From JBAZOY01 sp041648505 (GTDB lineage Bacteria; Desulfobacterota; Syntrophia; Syntrophales; CG2-30-49-12), in NCBI GenBank assembly GCA_041648505.1, contig JBAZOY010000023.1:1-32521 (forward strand): 32,521 nt of DNA, in the 5' to 3' direction. Shown one piece after another: positions 7,285 to 16,392 of this stretch (the first letter of the stretch is position 1; every line of letters begins with the position of its first letter). A model generated the notes under the pieces. It was not told the DNA's origin and did not search any database. It saw only the letters and a program-made list of their open reading frames with translations. A program made the position numbers and the translations under genes.

Positions 7285-9471
7285 ATGCAGGTAGTTAAGA
7301 AAACCTTAAAGGAACAGCTTAAGGAAAACGAAGAACTGTTGAAGACAACGGGATATCGTTACGGCCTAAAAGAATTAAAATTGAAAAACCAAGACCCCAC
7401 TGTATATGAAGCGGTGTGGGGAATGATGGAGCGTGTTTGTGAGGATGCCTGTAACACGGCCGTACATGTATCAGCTTCAGCACCTATGGGTGAGGCGCGG
7501 GATGCCTGCTGGGGGATCCTGTCCCCTACTGGTGAGGTAGTTTGTTGTTCAACTGGTATCATTGGCCATTTTGCTTTGCCCCCGCTTTTCATGAAATGGG
7601 CGATTGAACAGGATTATGAGAACGACCCCGGAATCAATGACGGGGATGTATTCGAATGTAACGCCCCGATCTCCGCCATACATGCCAATGATATCTACGA
7701 TATGGTGCCGGTTTTCTGGGAAGGCGAACTAATAGCCTGGACATTTGGCGTTGGTCACACCCTGGATGTCGGTGGAATAACACCCGGCTCTCTGGTTATG
7801 GCATCGAAAGATTGTTTCACCGATGGGCTTACACTTATTGGTGAAAAAATCGCGGTAAATGACAAGTTTTTGAAAGAATATGAAAGAAGAGTAATGGCAT
7901 TCACCCGGATGGGATTTTTCTGGCTTTTGGATACAAGAGCCAGGGTTGCCGGCGCCCACATTGCCCGTGCAGGAGTTCTTGAGGTGGTGCAGAGATACGG
8001 CGTTGAATTCTACAAGCAGATTGTGAAGGAGTTTGTAGAAGACAGCAGAAGATATGCACAAGCGAGAATAAAGGCACAGTCGGTGCCCGGAAGGATACGC
8101 AGAAGAAGCTGCAAGGATGTTATGGCTGAAGGTAAAAAGGTAATATTTACTGAACAGGACAAGAATTTCATCATGATGTCAGGTATGGAGATGACAGTAG
8201 ATAAGAACGCAAGGGTAAAAATGAGCTTCGATGGAACCAGCAAATGGCTTCCTTTTGGTGTGAACAACGGCATGGCTGGTTTAGCTTGCGTGGCCACTTG
8301 CGTCTACTGCAACATGGTTGGTTTCGAGTATCACAACTCGGGTTCGTACGGTGACCTTATAATTGAACCCGCCCCGGACGGTTCGTTTGCCAATCCTTAC
8401 AATGTCAATCCATTTGCTTCAAATGGGAGCAGTTGGGCCGGTATCATGGGTTTCATGTCGATGGGATACGAAAGCTTCAGTAGATTGTATTACTCAAGGG
8501 GATTTGTGGAAGAGGTAATGGCAGGAACATGGCATTGTCCCGGGATTGACATAGGAGGAACAAACTTATCCGGTATCTACGTTGTCCTCGTAAACGTTGA
8601 GATGGTCCCGGGAGCCATAGGCGCCAGGGCAATTGCGGACGGAGACAACACCGCCTGGGGTTGCATCTATCCTAACGCCGATATGGGGAACGTGGAAGGA
8701 CTGGAATCCGTTGGTCCTTATGTATGGCTCAGTCGAAGATTGGCAGTAGACGGCGGCGGAAAAGGTAAATACAGAGGAGGCCTGCATCTGAATTCTTCTT
8801 ATATGATCTGGCCATCCGAAACAGGAACCTTTACCCTTACGGATACCGGTATCACCAATCGGGTTCCTCACAATAATAGTCTGTACGGCGCGTATCCGCC
8901 GCCGATAATTAAGCAAATTATCGGGGATGGAAAAGCTCACAAGAAACTTATCGATGAAAAGAAGGAAGTAATATTCGGCCGTGAAGATCCGAGGAAACCC
9001 GGTCTTTCAAAACTGGGAGAAGGCAATTATCGTCTTACTGAGGCCCCGATACTGTTTCCGGAAACCCTGGATAGGTACAGTATCGTCGAGGCTGACCATG
9101 GCGGATCTGCAGGCTTCGGGGATCCGATAGAAAGAGATCCGAAACTTGTCAAAGAAGATCTGGATATGACTTTTACTACTCTGCAGACAGCGCGTGACGT
9201 TTGGGGTGTCGAAGCTCACTATGACCAAGGTTTAAAGGAGTGGGTCATTGACGAAGATGCAACGAACAAGAGAAGGAAAGAATTAATAGACAGGAGAAAG
9301 AAGCTGGGAGTGCCTTACAAGGAATGGTGGAAAAAATCAAGAGCAAGGGTGATGAAAAAAGATTTCATTGAACCGTTGCAACGTACACTCTCAGAAGCAA
9401 TGAGTTTATCACCCAAGTATGCCCAGGAATTTACAGAGTTATGGGGATTGCCAGCGGACTTCACTTTTTAG
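7285..9471 (+). CDS. acxB: Acetone carboxylase-type subunit B (HyuB family)
   Basis: A 728-residue hydantoinase B-family protein, the metal-bearing catalytic subunit. His133, Asp136 (AIHANDIYD) and His158 (GVGHTLDVGG) keep the H-xx-D and D-to-H 22-residue spacing that I recall for the manganese site of acetone carboxylase. The glycine-rich segments typical of the family follow (GGKGKYRGGLHLN; DHGGSAGFGDP). It carboxylates the enolised ketone with carboxyphosphate generated by ATP hydrolysis (family knowledge). The ATG has a strong AAGGAGGT site. The gap from acxA is 60 nt and to acxC 19 nt, so this is one operon. The closest relative in the window is the minus-strand acxB copy, clearly diverged in sequence. 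Confidence 0.87.
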   Translation: MQVVKKTLKEQLKENEELLKTTGYRYGLKELKLKNQDPTVYEAVWGMMERVCEDACNTAVHVSASAPMGEARDACWGILSPTGEVVCCSTGIIGHFALPPLFMKWAIEQDYENDPGINDGDVFECNAPISAIHANDIYDMVPVFWEGELIAWTFGVGHTLDVGGITPGSLVMASKDCFTDGLTLIGEKIAVNDKFLKEYERRVMAFTRMGFFWLLDTRARVAGAHIARAGVLEVVQRYGVEFYKQIVKEFVEDSRRYAQARIKAQSVPGRIRRRSCKDVMAEGKKVIFTEQDKNFIMMSGMEMTVDKNARVKMSFDGTSKWLPFGVNNGMAGLACVATCVYCNMVGFEYHNSGSYGDLIIEPAPDGSFANPYNVNPFASNGSSWAGIMGFMSMGYESFSRLYYSRGFVEEVMAGTWHCPGIDIGGTNLSGIYVVLVNVEMVPGAIGARAIADGDNTAWGCIYPNADMGNVEGLESVGPYVWLSRRLAVDGGGKGKYRGGLHLNSSYMIWPSETGTFTLTDTGITNRVPHNNSLYGAYPPPIIKQIIGDGKAHKKLIDEKKEVIFGREDPRKPGLSKLGEGNYRLTEAPILFPETLDRYSIVEADHGGSAGFGDPIERDPKLVKEDLDMTFTTLQTARDVWGVEAHYDQGLKEWVIDEDATNKRRKELIDRRKKLGVPYKEWWKKSRARVMKKDFIEPLQRTLSEAMSLSPKYAQEFTELWGLPADFTF

Positions 9472-9490
9472 ATAAGGAGGAAGGGTTAAA

Positions 9491-10045
9491 ATGTCTGAAG
9501 ATTACACTAAGCGGGAATTAGAAAAGCTTATCGATGGCCAAGTGCCTTGGGATAGATGCCAGGAAATAATTAAAAATCCAAAAGACGAAAACAGGTTCGA
9601 AAAGGTAACAGAGATTTACCAAAGTCGAGCGGCTTTTAAGGAGCAAATTATACTCCCCCTGACTCCCTATCTATTTATAGTACAAAAAGGAAAAGATTAT
9701 GTAGTTAAATGCAAGTGTGGCCAGGAGTTTGGGGATTATAGGGTTAACTGGAAGCTGTATTCCTCGATTTTTGTCAGGGATACCGAAGAGACCATGGAAG
9801 AAGTGTATCCGGGGGTTCAGAGACCGGACCCGGATTATTGTGAGGTTCGAGAGTATTACTGCCCGGGTTGCGCGGCTCTATTAGAGGTAGAAACATTGCC
9901 GCCCGGGGTGCCTGCGGATTTCGAATTCCTACCTGACCTTGATACCTTTTATTCGGAATGGCTGAACAAGCCGCTGAAGGAAAAAACGGAATTTGTAGAT
10001 AAAACACCAGAAGTTATTGCCCAGTGGGCAAAGGAGATTGGGTGA
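9491..10045 (+). CDS. acxC: Acetone carboxylase-type gamma subunit
   Basis: A 184-residue small subunit. The stretch VKCKCGQEFGDYRVNWKLY (Cys74, Cys76) and the later YYCPGC (Cys124, Cys127) form a CxC/CxxC set suited to zinc binding, characteristic of the acetone carboxylase gamma subunit and the small acetophenone carboxylase subunit. The N-terminus contains the DGQVPWDRC motif that recurs as EGKLPWELC in the second copy. Start ATG has AAGGAGGAAGGG upstream. Presence of this subunit separates the operon from ordinary hydantoinase or oxoprolinase genes, which lack it. A weak inverted repeat (10044-10093) overlaps its stop codon. Confidence 0.87.
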   Translation: MSEDYTKRELEKLIDGQVPWDRCQEIIKNPKDENRFEKVTEIYQSRAAFKEQIILPLTPYLFIVQKGKDYVVKCKCGQEFGDYRVNWKLYSSIFVRDTEETMEEVYPGVQRPDPDYCEVREYYCPGCAALLEVETLPPGVPADFEFLPDLDTFYSEWLNKPLKEKTEFVDKTPEVIAQWAKEIG

Positions 10046-10126
10046 AGCAGCACCGTGATGACCTCAAAATATTCCGGTGATTTTATTTGCTTCATAGCAA
10101 TCCGAACCTGTAAGTTATGCCATCAC

Positions 10127-10167
10127 TATCCCCCCATGCAGAGGCTATTTTATGCAATGGGGGGATA
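10127..10167 (+). promoter_or_regulatory. G/C-run hairpin between acxC and amidohydrolase
   Basis: TATCCCCCCA (10127-10136) pairs perfectly with TGGGGGGATA (10158-10167), extended by TGCA/TGCA with one bulged A, around a 12-nt loop. It sits about 75 nt upstream of the amidohydrolase start and has no T-tract, so an mRNA-processing or differential-stability element is more likely than a terminator. A second, weaker stem (10044-10055 with 10075-10093) lies just upstream. The 3' arm carries the 15-mer also found at 5001-5015. Confidence 0.5.
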
Positions 10168-10241
10168 TCTATATCAAAAACGTCTTTTCAGAATGCTGGA
10201 AAGGCACAGTGAACAGTGAAAAGGAGGTAAAACTGGATTCT

Positions 10242-11096
10242 ATGAAAGCAATTGATATGCAGGTAAACGTATTTAGCAAAGAAAGGGGCGGGATGTTCAG
10301 AGATCCTGTTATTGAAGCAGATCTGATGAAATACTTCAAATCAGGTGATCAACTTTATACAACTGATGAAGAGATGATCAACGAACTGAAAGCGGCTGGT
10401 GTTAAAGCGGTGATCTTCTCAGCCACGTGGAAAGCTCTCGGCTGGAAGGATTTTGATGAAGTAAAAAAGAGACATGACCACATAGGAGAGCTGATAGCTA
10501 AGTATCCGGATACTGTTATAGGAGCGTGGGTAGCCCTTGATCCAAACACAGGCTATAAGGGCTTGAAGGAATTGGAAAGGTGTATTGTAGACCTTAAAAT
10601 GTTCGGAGTTGCGGCGTGCGGAGCCCTAACCGGTGTCCCCGTCAACGACAGGATGTGGTATATATTTTACGATTTGTGCAGGGAATTGAAAGTTCCTGTC
10701 AAGCTTTGGGTAGGACATCTTGCTATGGGAGGTTCCGGAGTACGCATCTACCCGGAGAACCCCATACCCCATGTCGATGACGTAGCCGCCGAATTCCCTG
10801 ATTTAACTATCATTTGTGCTCACTCTCCCTGGCCGTTTCATAATGAAATGACATCAGTTCTGATAAACAAACCTAACGTATATAACGAAGTGCATGGTAC
10901 ATCTCCCAAGTATATTCCTGCCGAATATAAGCGCGAGATGAACAGCCGTATCCAGGATAAGGTCATGTTTGGGTCGGACTATCCTCTTCTAAACTTAGAG
11001 CGCTTGTTCAAGGACTGGGACAGTGAAAATTTCAAACCGGCAGTATTAGAAAAAATTTATTATGGAAATGCCGAGAGGGTTCTCGGTCTGAAATAA
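10242..11096 (+). CDS. Amidohydrolase-2 family protein, altered metal site
   Basis: A 284-residue TIM-barrel protein of the amidohydrolase_2 (ACMSD/4-oxalomesaconate hydratase-like) group. Later metal and catalytic positions are present: His in LWVGHLAMGG (about residue 158), His in ICAHSPWP (about 193) and Asp in MFGSDYP (about 245). The N-terminal HxH that normally opens the barrel is replaced: MKAIDMQVNVF has Gln7 and Asn9. The start at 10242 is chosen because the fold begins there; GGAGG at 10223-10227 is 14 nt away, which is long, and the longer frame from 10152 would run through a hairpin. It sits between the carboxylase and a CoA ligase on the same strand, so a role in the ketone pathway is inferred. 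Decarboxylation, hydration or a non-catalytic role all remain possible. Confidence 0.8.
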   Translation: MKAIDMQVNVFSKERGGMFRDPVIEADLMKYFKSGDQLYTTDEEMINELKAAGVKAVIFSATWKALGWKDFDEVKKRHDHIGELIAKYPDTVIGAWVALDPNTGYKGLKELERCIVDLKMFGVAACGALTGVPVNDRMWYIFYDLCRELKVPVKLWVGHLAMGGSGVRIYPENPIPHVDDVAAEFPDLTIICAHSPWPFHNEMTSVLINKPNVYNEVHGTSPKYIPAEYKREMNSRIQDKVMFGSDYPLLNLERLFKDWDSENFKPAVLEKIYYGNAERVLGLK

Positions 11097-11232
11097 CAAA
11101 GCCATATTGTCAGGAACAGTCCCTTGACTTGAGATAGAGTACTTTTTTTCTACGTTATGGGTTATTATGATCTTTTATAGATACAAGATGGCCCAACACG
11201 TACTCAAATAGAAGAGGAGGAGGAAAATTATA

Positions 11233-12852
11233 ATGTATAAAATACCATTTGAAGGAGACCAGCGGACCATTGGTTATATGCTGGAGGATAGGGTCAAGAA
11301 GTACCCGGACAAAGTATTTGGATATATAACCGGGGAGACTGTAACCTATGCTCAGTTAGGAGAAAGGGTGAATCGTGTTGCCAACTCACTCCTGGACCTT
11401 GGTATAAAAAAGGGGGACATCGTGAGCATAATGATGTCCAATTGCCCGGAATACATATACACCTGGTTTGCTCTGGGAAAGATTGGTGCGATTGAAGCTG
11501 TTGTAAACACGGCCTTCAAGGGAGAAACGCTTGAGTATTTCATCAACTACGGCGGTGCTGCAGTTATAGTCACTGACGAAGATCTCGTCGAAAGATTTTG
11601 CGATCTACAGAATTCTCTTACTGAATTGAAGAAGATAATAGTAAGAAAGGTTCCCACATTCGAAGGGAAGATCCAGGATTCAAAGTTTGAAATTATCCCT
11701 TATGAACGTCTGTTCGAAGGTTCTGCCGAAGACCCGAAGTCAGAGAAACCTCGCTATATGGATCCGTTAGCCATCATGTATACATCAGGTACCACCGGAG
11801 CATCGAAGGGAGTTGTTGCTTCCCATAATTCCTGTTTTACAGCCTCAGCAGATTACATAGAGATACTTGGCCTAACTCCCGAAGACAGGCTCTATGGCTG
11901 CTTGCCTCTGTTTCATATGAATGCGCAGTTTCTTACCACACTGAGTACATTGGTGTTGGGCACAACATGTGCGCTGGTGGAAAAGTTCAGCGCGAGTCGA
12001 TTCTGGGATGACATAAGAAAATACGAGGCAACCGTATTCAATTTTCTTGGTCCCATGATTAACGTAATATGGATACAACCGGAGAAAGATAATGATGCTG
12101 ATGTCCCAGCCAGAGTTGCCTTGGGTGTGCCCGTCCCGCATGATCTCGAACGGCCCTTCGAAAAGAGATTTAATCTCAAGCTTTTTCAGTGCTTTGGCTC
12201 AACGGAGGCGAATACCATAGCAGCTACACCTCTTAATGAGGAGACACCGGTCGGCAGTTGCGGAAAACCTCTGCCACATTACGAAATAAAGATAGTCGAT
12301 GATGATGACAATGAGGTTCCCCCTGGTGTCCGAGGTGAGTTCGTATATCGTCCCAAACGGCCTTTCACCATGATGTTGGGATACTATAAGAAACCAGAAG
12401 CAACCATAGAGGTCACGAGGAATCTCTGGTATCATTTTGGAGACTACGGTAAAAAGGACGAGAATGGTTTCCTTTATTTTCTCGATAGAAAAAAAGAGTG
12501 TATGCGTCGGCGGGGAGAAAATATATCTGCTTCAGAAGTCGAATCAGTGGTTAATAAGTACCCCGGTGTTATGGAGTCAGCAGCCTCGGGCGTCTGGGCG
12601 GATATGGGCGAGGAAGAGGTCAAGATCTCTATCATCCTTAAGGATGGCGCCGAACCGATAGACCCTGTTGAGTTAATGCGCCACTGTGAGAAGGGATTGC
12701 CCTGGTATGCTGTGCCAAGGTATTTTGAGTGTCGCGATGATTTTCCACGTACGCCAACCGGCAAAGTCGCCAAGTTCAAGCTAAAGGAAGAGGGTACACA
12801 TGATAATCTGTGGGACCGTGAAGCCGCAGGATACCAAATAAAGAGGCGATAA
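11233..12852 (+). CDS. AMP-forming acyl-CoA synthetase, CaiC-like
   Basis: A 539-residue class I adenylate-forming ligase. Core motifs are the P-loop YTSGTTGASKGVVASHN (about 183-199), FGSTEAN (about 320), the GDYG hinge region followed by FLDRKKECMRRRGENISA, and the catalytic lysine in RTPTGKVAKFK (about 511). It resembles crotonobetaine/carnitine and short-chain acyl-CoA ligases and makes an acyl-AMP, then a CoA thioester. As the last gene of the plus-strand carboxylase block, it plausibly activates the carboxylation product, for example acetoacetate to acetoacetyl-CoA (inference). AGGAGGAGG lies 10-20 nt before the ATG. The preceding 136-nt gap holds TTGACT but no good -10 box at normal spacing. 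The operon ends at the terminator just downstream. Confidence 0.88.
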   Translation: MYKIPFEGDQRTIGYMLEDRVKKYPDKVFGYITGETVTYAQLGERVNRVANSLLDLGIKKGDIVSIMMSNCPEYIYTWFALGKIGAIEAVVNTAFKGETLEYFINYGGAAVIVTDEDLVERFCDLQNSLTELKKIIVRKVPTFEGKIQDSKFEIIPYERLFEGSAEDPKSEKPRYMDPLAIMYTSGTTGASKGVVASHNSCFTASADYIEILGLTPEDRLYGCLPLFHMNAQFLTTLSTLVLGTTCALVEKFSASRFWDDIRKYEATVFNFLGPMINVIWIQPEKDNDADVPARVALGVPVPHDLERPFEKRFNLKLFQCFGSTEANTIAATPLNEETPVGSCGKPLPHYEIKIVDDDDNEVPPGVRGEFVYRPKRPFTMMLGYYKKPEATIEVTRNLWYHFGDYGKKDENGFLYFLDRKKECMRRRGENISASEVESVVNKYPGVMESAASGVWADMGEEEVKISIILKDGAEPIDPVELMRHCEKGLPWYAVPRYFECRDDFPRTPTGKVAKFKLKEEGTHDNLWDREAAGYQIKRR

Positions 12853-12900
12853 TTCCAAGTAGAACATAATTATGTGGATCAAATATAAAAAACTCTTTTC

Positions 12901-12943
12901 TAAATTAAAGCCCCACTCAATCTTTGGGTGGGGCTTTAATTTA
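12901..12943. terminator. Bidirectional intrinsic terminator
   Basis: A perfect 16-bp stem (12901-12916 with 12928-12943; core AAAGCCCCAC/GTGGGGCTTT) has an 11-nt loop and A/T-rich flanks on both sides. It lies between the convergent ligase and PEP carboxykinase genes and can serve both. Confidence 0.85.
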
Positions 12944-13035
12944 GTCTGTAATCTGTTTCTTTACACAATCCCTCCGCAAAAGGTTAAAGTAACAGATTAT
13001 GAATTGTATGATAACATACCCAGATTACTTAGTCA

Positions 13036-14997
13036 TTATTGTTTTTTGAGTGCGTAAGGTGACACTACCGGTCCGTGAATATCCCTGAGAGCCACTAGTG
13101 CCTCCCGCTGTCGGCCGAGGATCAAAAATAATTTTCCCGGGATGCCGGATTCTTTGCTGTAGGCGGAAATTTGAAGATCGATGCGGGCAATAATGTTATC
13201 CACATAAAGGGAAAACTGCTTCAGATAAAGATCTTCCGGATATTGCTTGTCGATAATCGTTTCAAAAAGGTGTTTTAAATCCTGGTATTCAGGCAAAAAA
13301 CCAATGGGCGTCGCAATAGCCCCTAGATCACCATGAACACGTCTTTCCAGCCAGGCCATCCAGACTTTGACGTCCCTTTTTTCGCCCAGTAGCTTCTTTG
13401 AGGTGCCGCCCCGGGCTTCATCGGTTAAAAAATAGTTGAGCCCGGCCATTAATGGTCGCTTATCAGCAGCAATCTTGTCGCTGCCGAAAAAAGTAAACTG
13501 GGCGTCCATGTAGTCAGCCAGCGCACCGGGGATAAAAGGAGCGTTAGCCCAAGGCGCTCGTTTGACACCAGTTGCCCCCACCTCGGTGGCAGTAGCTGCC
13601 GAAACGATAGTCGCACCGATCACCACCCCATCATCGGTATTTTTCGCTACCCACACCGGCGGCATGGTATCGCTATCCCGACCGCTGTAGGTGATGACCC
13701 TGGTCTCTACCCCAGTCGGGTCTTCCGCTTTCTCCGAATAGTTGTCAAGCGCCCTTGAGGAGATTGTGCAGCGGGAATTAGGATGAGAGATAGGAACCGG
13801 TTTTCCATTACTGTCTACCTTTCCTTTGTGCCATTCCCCCTGGAAATTGGTTCCCCGTTTCGGTTGTTCTTCACCGTCTCCGGTCCAGTGTGGAGTTCCG
13901 TCCTCATTGATGAGCAGGTTGGACCAGATCACCTCCGCTCCCGGATGGCGAAGGCATTCCATGAGTTTGGGATCTCCTTCCCAATTTACGTCCTCCATAA
14001 TGCCGAAAATGCCGCATTCCGGGTTAATTGAGCGAACACTACCGTCGTCAGCTATCCACATCTGAGTTAAGTCATCCCCAACAAAGTGACTGCCGGCCAT
14101 AGCCGTTGTGGTCTTTCCGCAACCACTGGGAGCAGCGCCGGCGACCCATGTAACGCGACCACCTGGACCGTCGATACCAGTAATAAACATATGCTCGGCC
14201 AGCTCGACACCAAATTTTTCATAAACTGATCTATCAACCGCAAAGCGGTGATTACCCTTTTTCAGTAGCAACGTGTTCCCGGCATAGGTACAGTTAAAGC
14301 TGTAAGTTGTCCAGTGACTGCGGTCCATAAACACGCGAGCGTTGGGCAGATCCTCGGGCCGATTCAGGCCTTCACTGTGAATATTAGCAAAAAAGTGTCC
14401 CAGTTTCGTGACCTCACGCTCAAATACCGTATAAGCGTTGCGATAGAGTATTTCGGCGCTGTGGGACACGTAGGCAGAGCTTGTAATTTCAATAGCCGGG
14501 TTGGATACAGGTGAACCTGCCGGCCCCCGAATATAAAATCCGACTACCATGGTTTTCCCTCGCATGATACCCGACATTTTTTCCCGAATTTCATCCAGGG
14601 CCTGCGCCCTGAGCATCTTATTGGCTAGGGAACTGATCTGTTCATCTTCATTGGCAATGTAAAAAGTGCGGTCGATAATGCGCCCCTGCTCGTCCTTCAG
14701 ATCATAATGTATTGTATGCATATCCATAGGAAGAGGTTTTTCCTCCCCATTTTTAACAGCCAGATCACGAATGAACGCCCGGTCCGCTTCAGATCCGGTG
14801 TTGATAAAAACCGTGTCCGGCTCACACATGACAATAGCATTAGCGATTTTTAACAATGCTTCGACGTTGTTTATTTTTCGGAGCTTTTTAAGCTGTGACT
14901 GATCCATATTCTTTTCGAAAATCTTATCGGCTGCCTCCGGAGAGTCAACGCCTCCAATTGCCTGGACAATATCCACACCTTGTTTCTTTTTCAGCAT
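13036..14997 (-). CDS. pckG: Phosphoenolpyruvate carboxykinase (GTP)
   Basis: A 653-residue GTP-dependent PEP carboxykinase, which interconverts oxaloacetate and PEP in the cytoplasm. Visible are the substrate-binding region (VVGFYIRGPAGSPVSNPAIE), the P-loop kinase-1a motif AAPSGCGKTTTAMAG (about 284-298), the metal-binding kinase-2 motif VGDDLTQMWI and the GTP-type NFQGEWHKGK segment. Length is close to the family norm. The start at 14997 (MLKKKQGVDIVQ) has AAAGGAAAAG upstream; the longer frame to 15051 would run into the remnant of the neighbouring pseudogene. In an organism growing on acetone via acetyl-CoA it would serve gluconeogenesis. It converges on the CoA ligase gene. Confidence 0.95.
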   Translation of the reverse strand: MLKKKQGVDIVQAIGGVDSPEAADKIFEKNMDQSQLKKLRKINNVEALLKIANAIVMCEPDTVFINTGSEADRAFIRDLAVKNGEEKPLPMDMHTIHYDLKDEQGRIIDRTFYIANEDEQISSLANKMLRAQALDEIREKMSGIMRGKTMVVGFYIRGPAGSPVSNPAIEITSSAYVSHSAEILYRNAYTVFEREVTKLGHFFANIHSEGLNRPEDLPNARVFMDRSHWTTYSFNCTYAGNTLLLKKGNHRFAVDRSVYEKFGVELAEHMFITGIDGPGGRVTWVAGAAPSGCGKTTTAMAGSHFVGDDLTQMWIADDGSVRSINPECGIFGIMEDVNWEGDPKLMECLRHPGAEVIWSNLLINEDGTPHWTGDGEEQPKRGTNFQGEWHKGKVDSNGKPVPISHPNSRCTISSRALDNYSEKAEDPTGVETRVITYSGRDSDTMPPVWVAKNTDDGVVIGATIVSAATATEVGATGVKRAPWANAPFIPGALADYMDAQFTFFGSDKIAADKRPLMAGLNYFLTDEARGGTSKKLLGEKRDVKVWMAWLERRVHGDLGAIATPIGFLPEYQDLKHLFETIIDKQYPEDLYLKQFSLYVDNIIARIDLQISAYSKESGIPGKLFLILGRQREALVALRDIHGPVVSPYALKKQ

Positions 14998-15014
14998 GTA
15001 ACTTTTCCTTTCTA

Positions 15015-15593
15015 TCAGTAATAATTCACAATAACATCCGACCGTTTCCATTTGGAAACACAGTGAGCACCCTTTTCACCCTGCCAGTAGCAAATGTTCC
15101 CCTCCGGGCCGACTACTTCGATCACAGTGACTTCTCTGGGCTTTCCGACGGCAATGACCAAAAGAACTTACAGATGTTCGGGCGTGTCCAGCAAGGTGCC
15201 TAACCTCTTACGGTCCACAAAACCAATAACGCAACCGGCAAGACCCACCGCCCGTTCACCCAGCAGGTTGCTCCGGGTGGCTATTTCATGATCGACGGCA
15301 AAATCTGCGCTCACAATTTTGTATCACCGGGGATCACGATGCAGGCGAACGGCCTTTCTCTTTTCTACGACCGGGTTAGTTCTTGCAATACCCACCCATG
15401 CCAACTACTTAAATAGCTTAGCATCTTTCCCTGATCACCGTGCAGAACACAATACATCAGCGCAGGTGGACAGGCGGGCCATGTTCACCAAGATTCATAA
15501 GTCACGACAATGACAATATTTTTTCCTGGATCGTCATGTACACCATACATTGATTCAAGTAAGAATCTTGTCAAACTCGCCTCGAATTTCCAT
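15015..15593 (-). pseudogene. Decayed nitroreductase-family gene
   Basis: From ATG 15593 to TGA 15015 are 193 codons, the normal size of a small nitroreductase. The C-terminal part is clear: FAVDHEIATRSNLLGE, GLAGCVIGFVDRKRLGTLL, VLLVIAVGKPREVTVIEV and GPEGNICYWQGEKGAHC follow the family pattern. The front part keeps LVNMARLS and LAWVG. Seven in-frame stops interrupt it (five TGA, one TAG, one TAA). A middle piece, ERPFACIVIPGDTK, fits the family only in a neighbouring frame, so two compensating frameshifts lie about 15320-15410. These enzymes bind FMN and reduce nitro or quinone compounds. The gene is certainly inactive. It sits 18 nt upstream of the PEP carboxykinase start. Confidence 0.8.
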
Positions 15594-16392
15594 AAACGCC
15601 TTTTCCCTTTTATAGATCGCACGGTTTTTTCTTCTCGGATCAATTGGACGAATAATGTCCAACTCGGGAGTGGGCAGAAAAAACCAGGGTATATCCAATT
15701 TAATAAAAATTTGCTTTTTTATCAGGGAAGTATAGACCAAGGTTATCTTATATGTCAAGTCCATTCTCCTCCCAAATATAGGCTATATTGCGATATTAAG
15801 AGAGATATGCCTGAAAATTTTTGAGGTTCTTTAAAATTAAACAATGGGGCTGAGAGCCGAGGGAGCACTAACTTGCTGTCGGCATTTAATGCACCAGTAA
15901 TTGGAGCAAAGTATTGCACGATGTTGTAACAGTTGTTTCTTACTATTAGAGAGATACAAGATTTTTAAAGAATAAAGTGAACTTTTCCGGGATATTTATT
16001 TACCTGCCCCATAAAATATATGTTGAAATTATTAAATATCAGTTTGACAAAGAAACTATACTGTTGTAAATATATAAAATTAACTAATCAGGGTATTTAT
16101 TCACAGGATGGGAAATTCGCTTCCTTCCTGGAATATCCTCCTGAGACCGCGACGAAATCGAAAATTCCAGCGCCTTACAGGTCGCCACATCGAAATCGTA
16201 AACAACATAACCCGGGTATATGGTAGAAGGCCGAGATAAATCTTAAATTAGATACCCGGCCAGGTAATGGACGTTTAAAACTCACGGATTTGCGCCACCG
16301 GTCACAATTTTAAAAACAGTATGAGACTATTTCCACTTCCGTTATGTAAAATAACGTAACTATTAATTGCCCCCTGTTCTAAAAGGAGTCTT
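15594..16392. other. AT-rich gap, mostly featureless
   Basis: No supportable gene is seen. It holds the minus-strand promoter at 15729-15758, an inverted repeat TTGGAC-N7-GTCCAA at 15644-15662, a long-range pair CCGGGTAT/ATACCCGG (16212-16219 with 16252-16259) and a small CGTTAT-GTAAA-ATAACG hairpin about 50 nt before the ABC operon ribosome site. The CTGAGA at about 15850 lacks the rest of a TPP riboswitch. Confidence 0.4.
15729..15758 (-). promoter_or_regulatory. Minus-strand promoter upstream of dead nitroreductase
   Basis: TTGACA (complement of 15753-15758), 18 nt, TATACT (complement of 15729-15734). It reads toward the nitroreductase pseudogene and then the PEP carboxykinase gene, so it may still drive pckG with a leader of about 720 nt. 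The inverted repeat TTGGAC-N7-GTCCAA at 15644-15662 lies in the early transcribed region and could be an operator. Confidence 0.5.

Noticed and set aside
10152..10241. Longer N-terminus for the amidohydrolase gene from ATG 10152
   Set aside because: This start lies inside the G/C-run hairpin, has no ribosome site, and the fold begins at 10242.
15850..15900. Possible TPP riboswitch because of CTGAGA
   Set aside because: The other conserved THI-box parts are missing and no thiamine gene follows.
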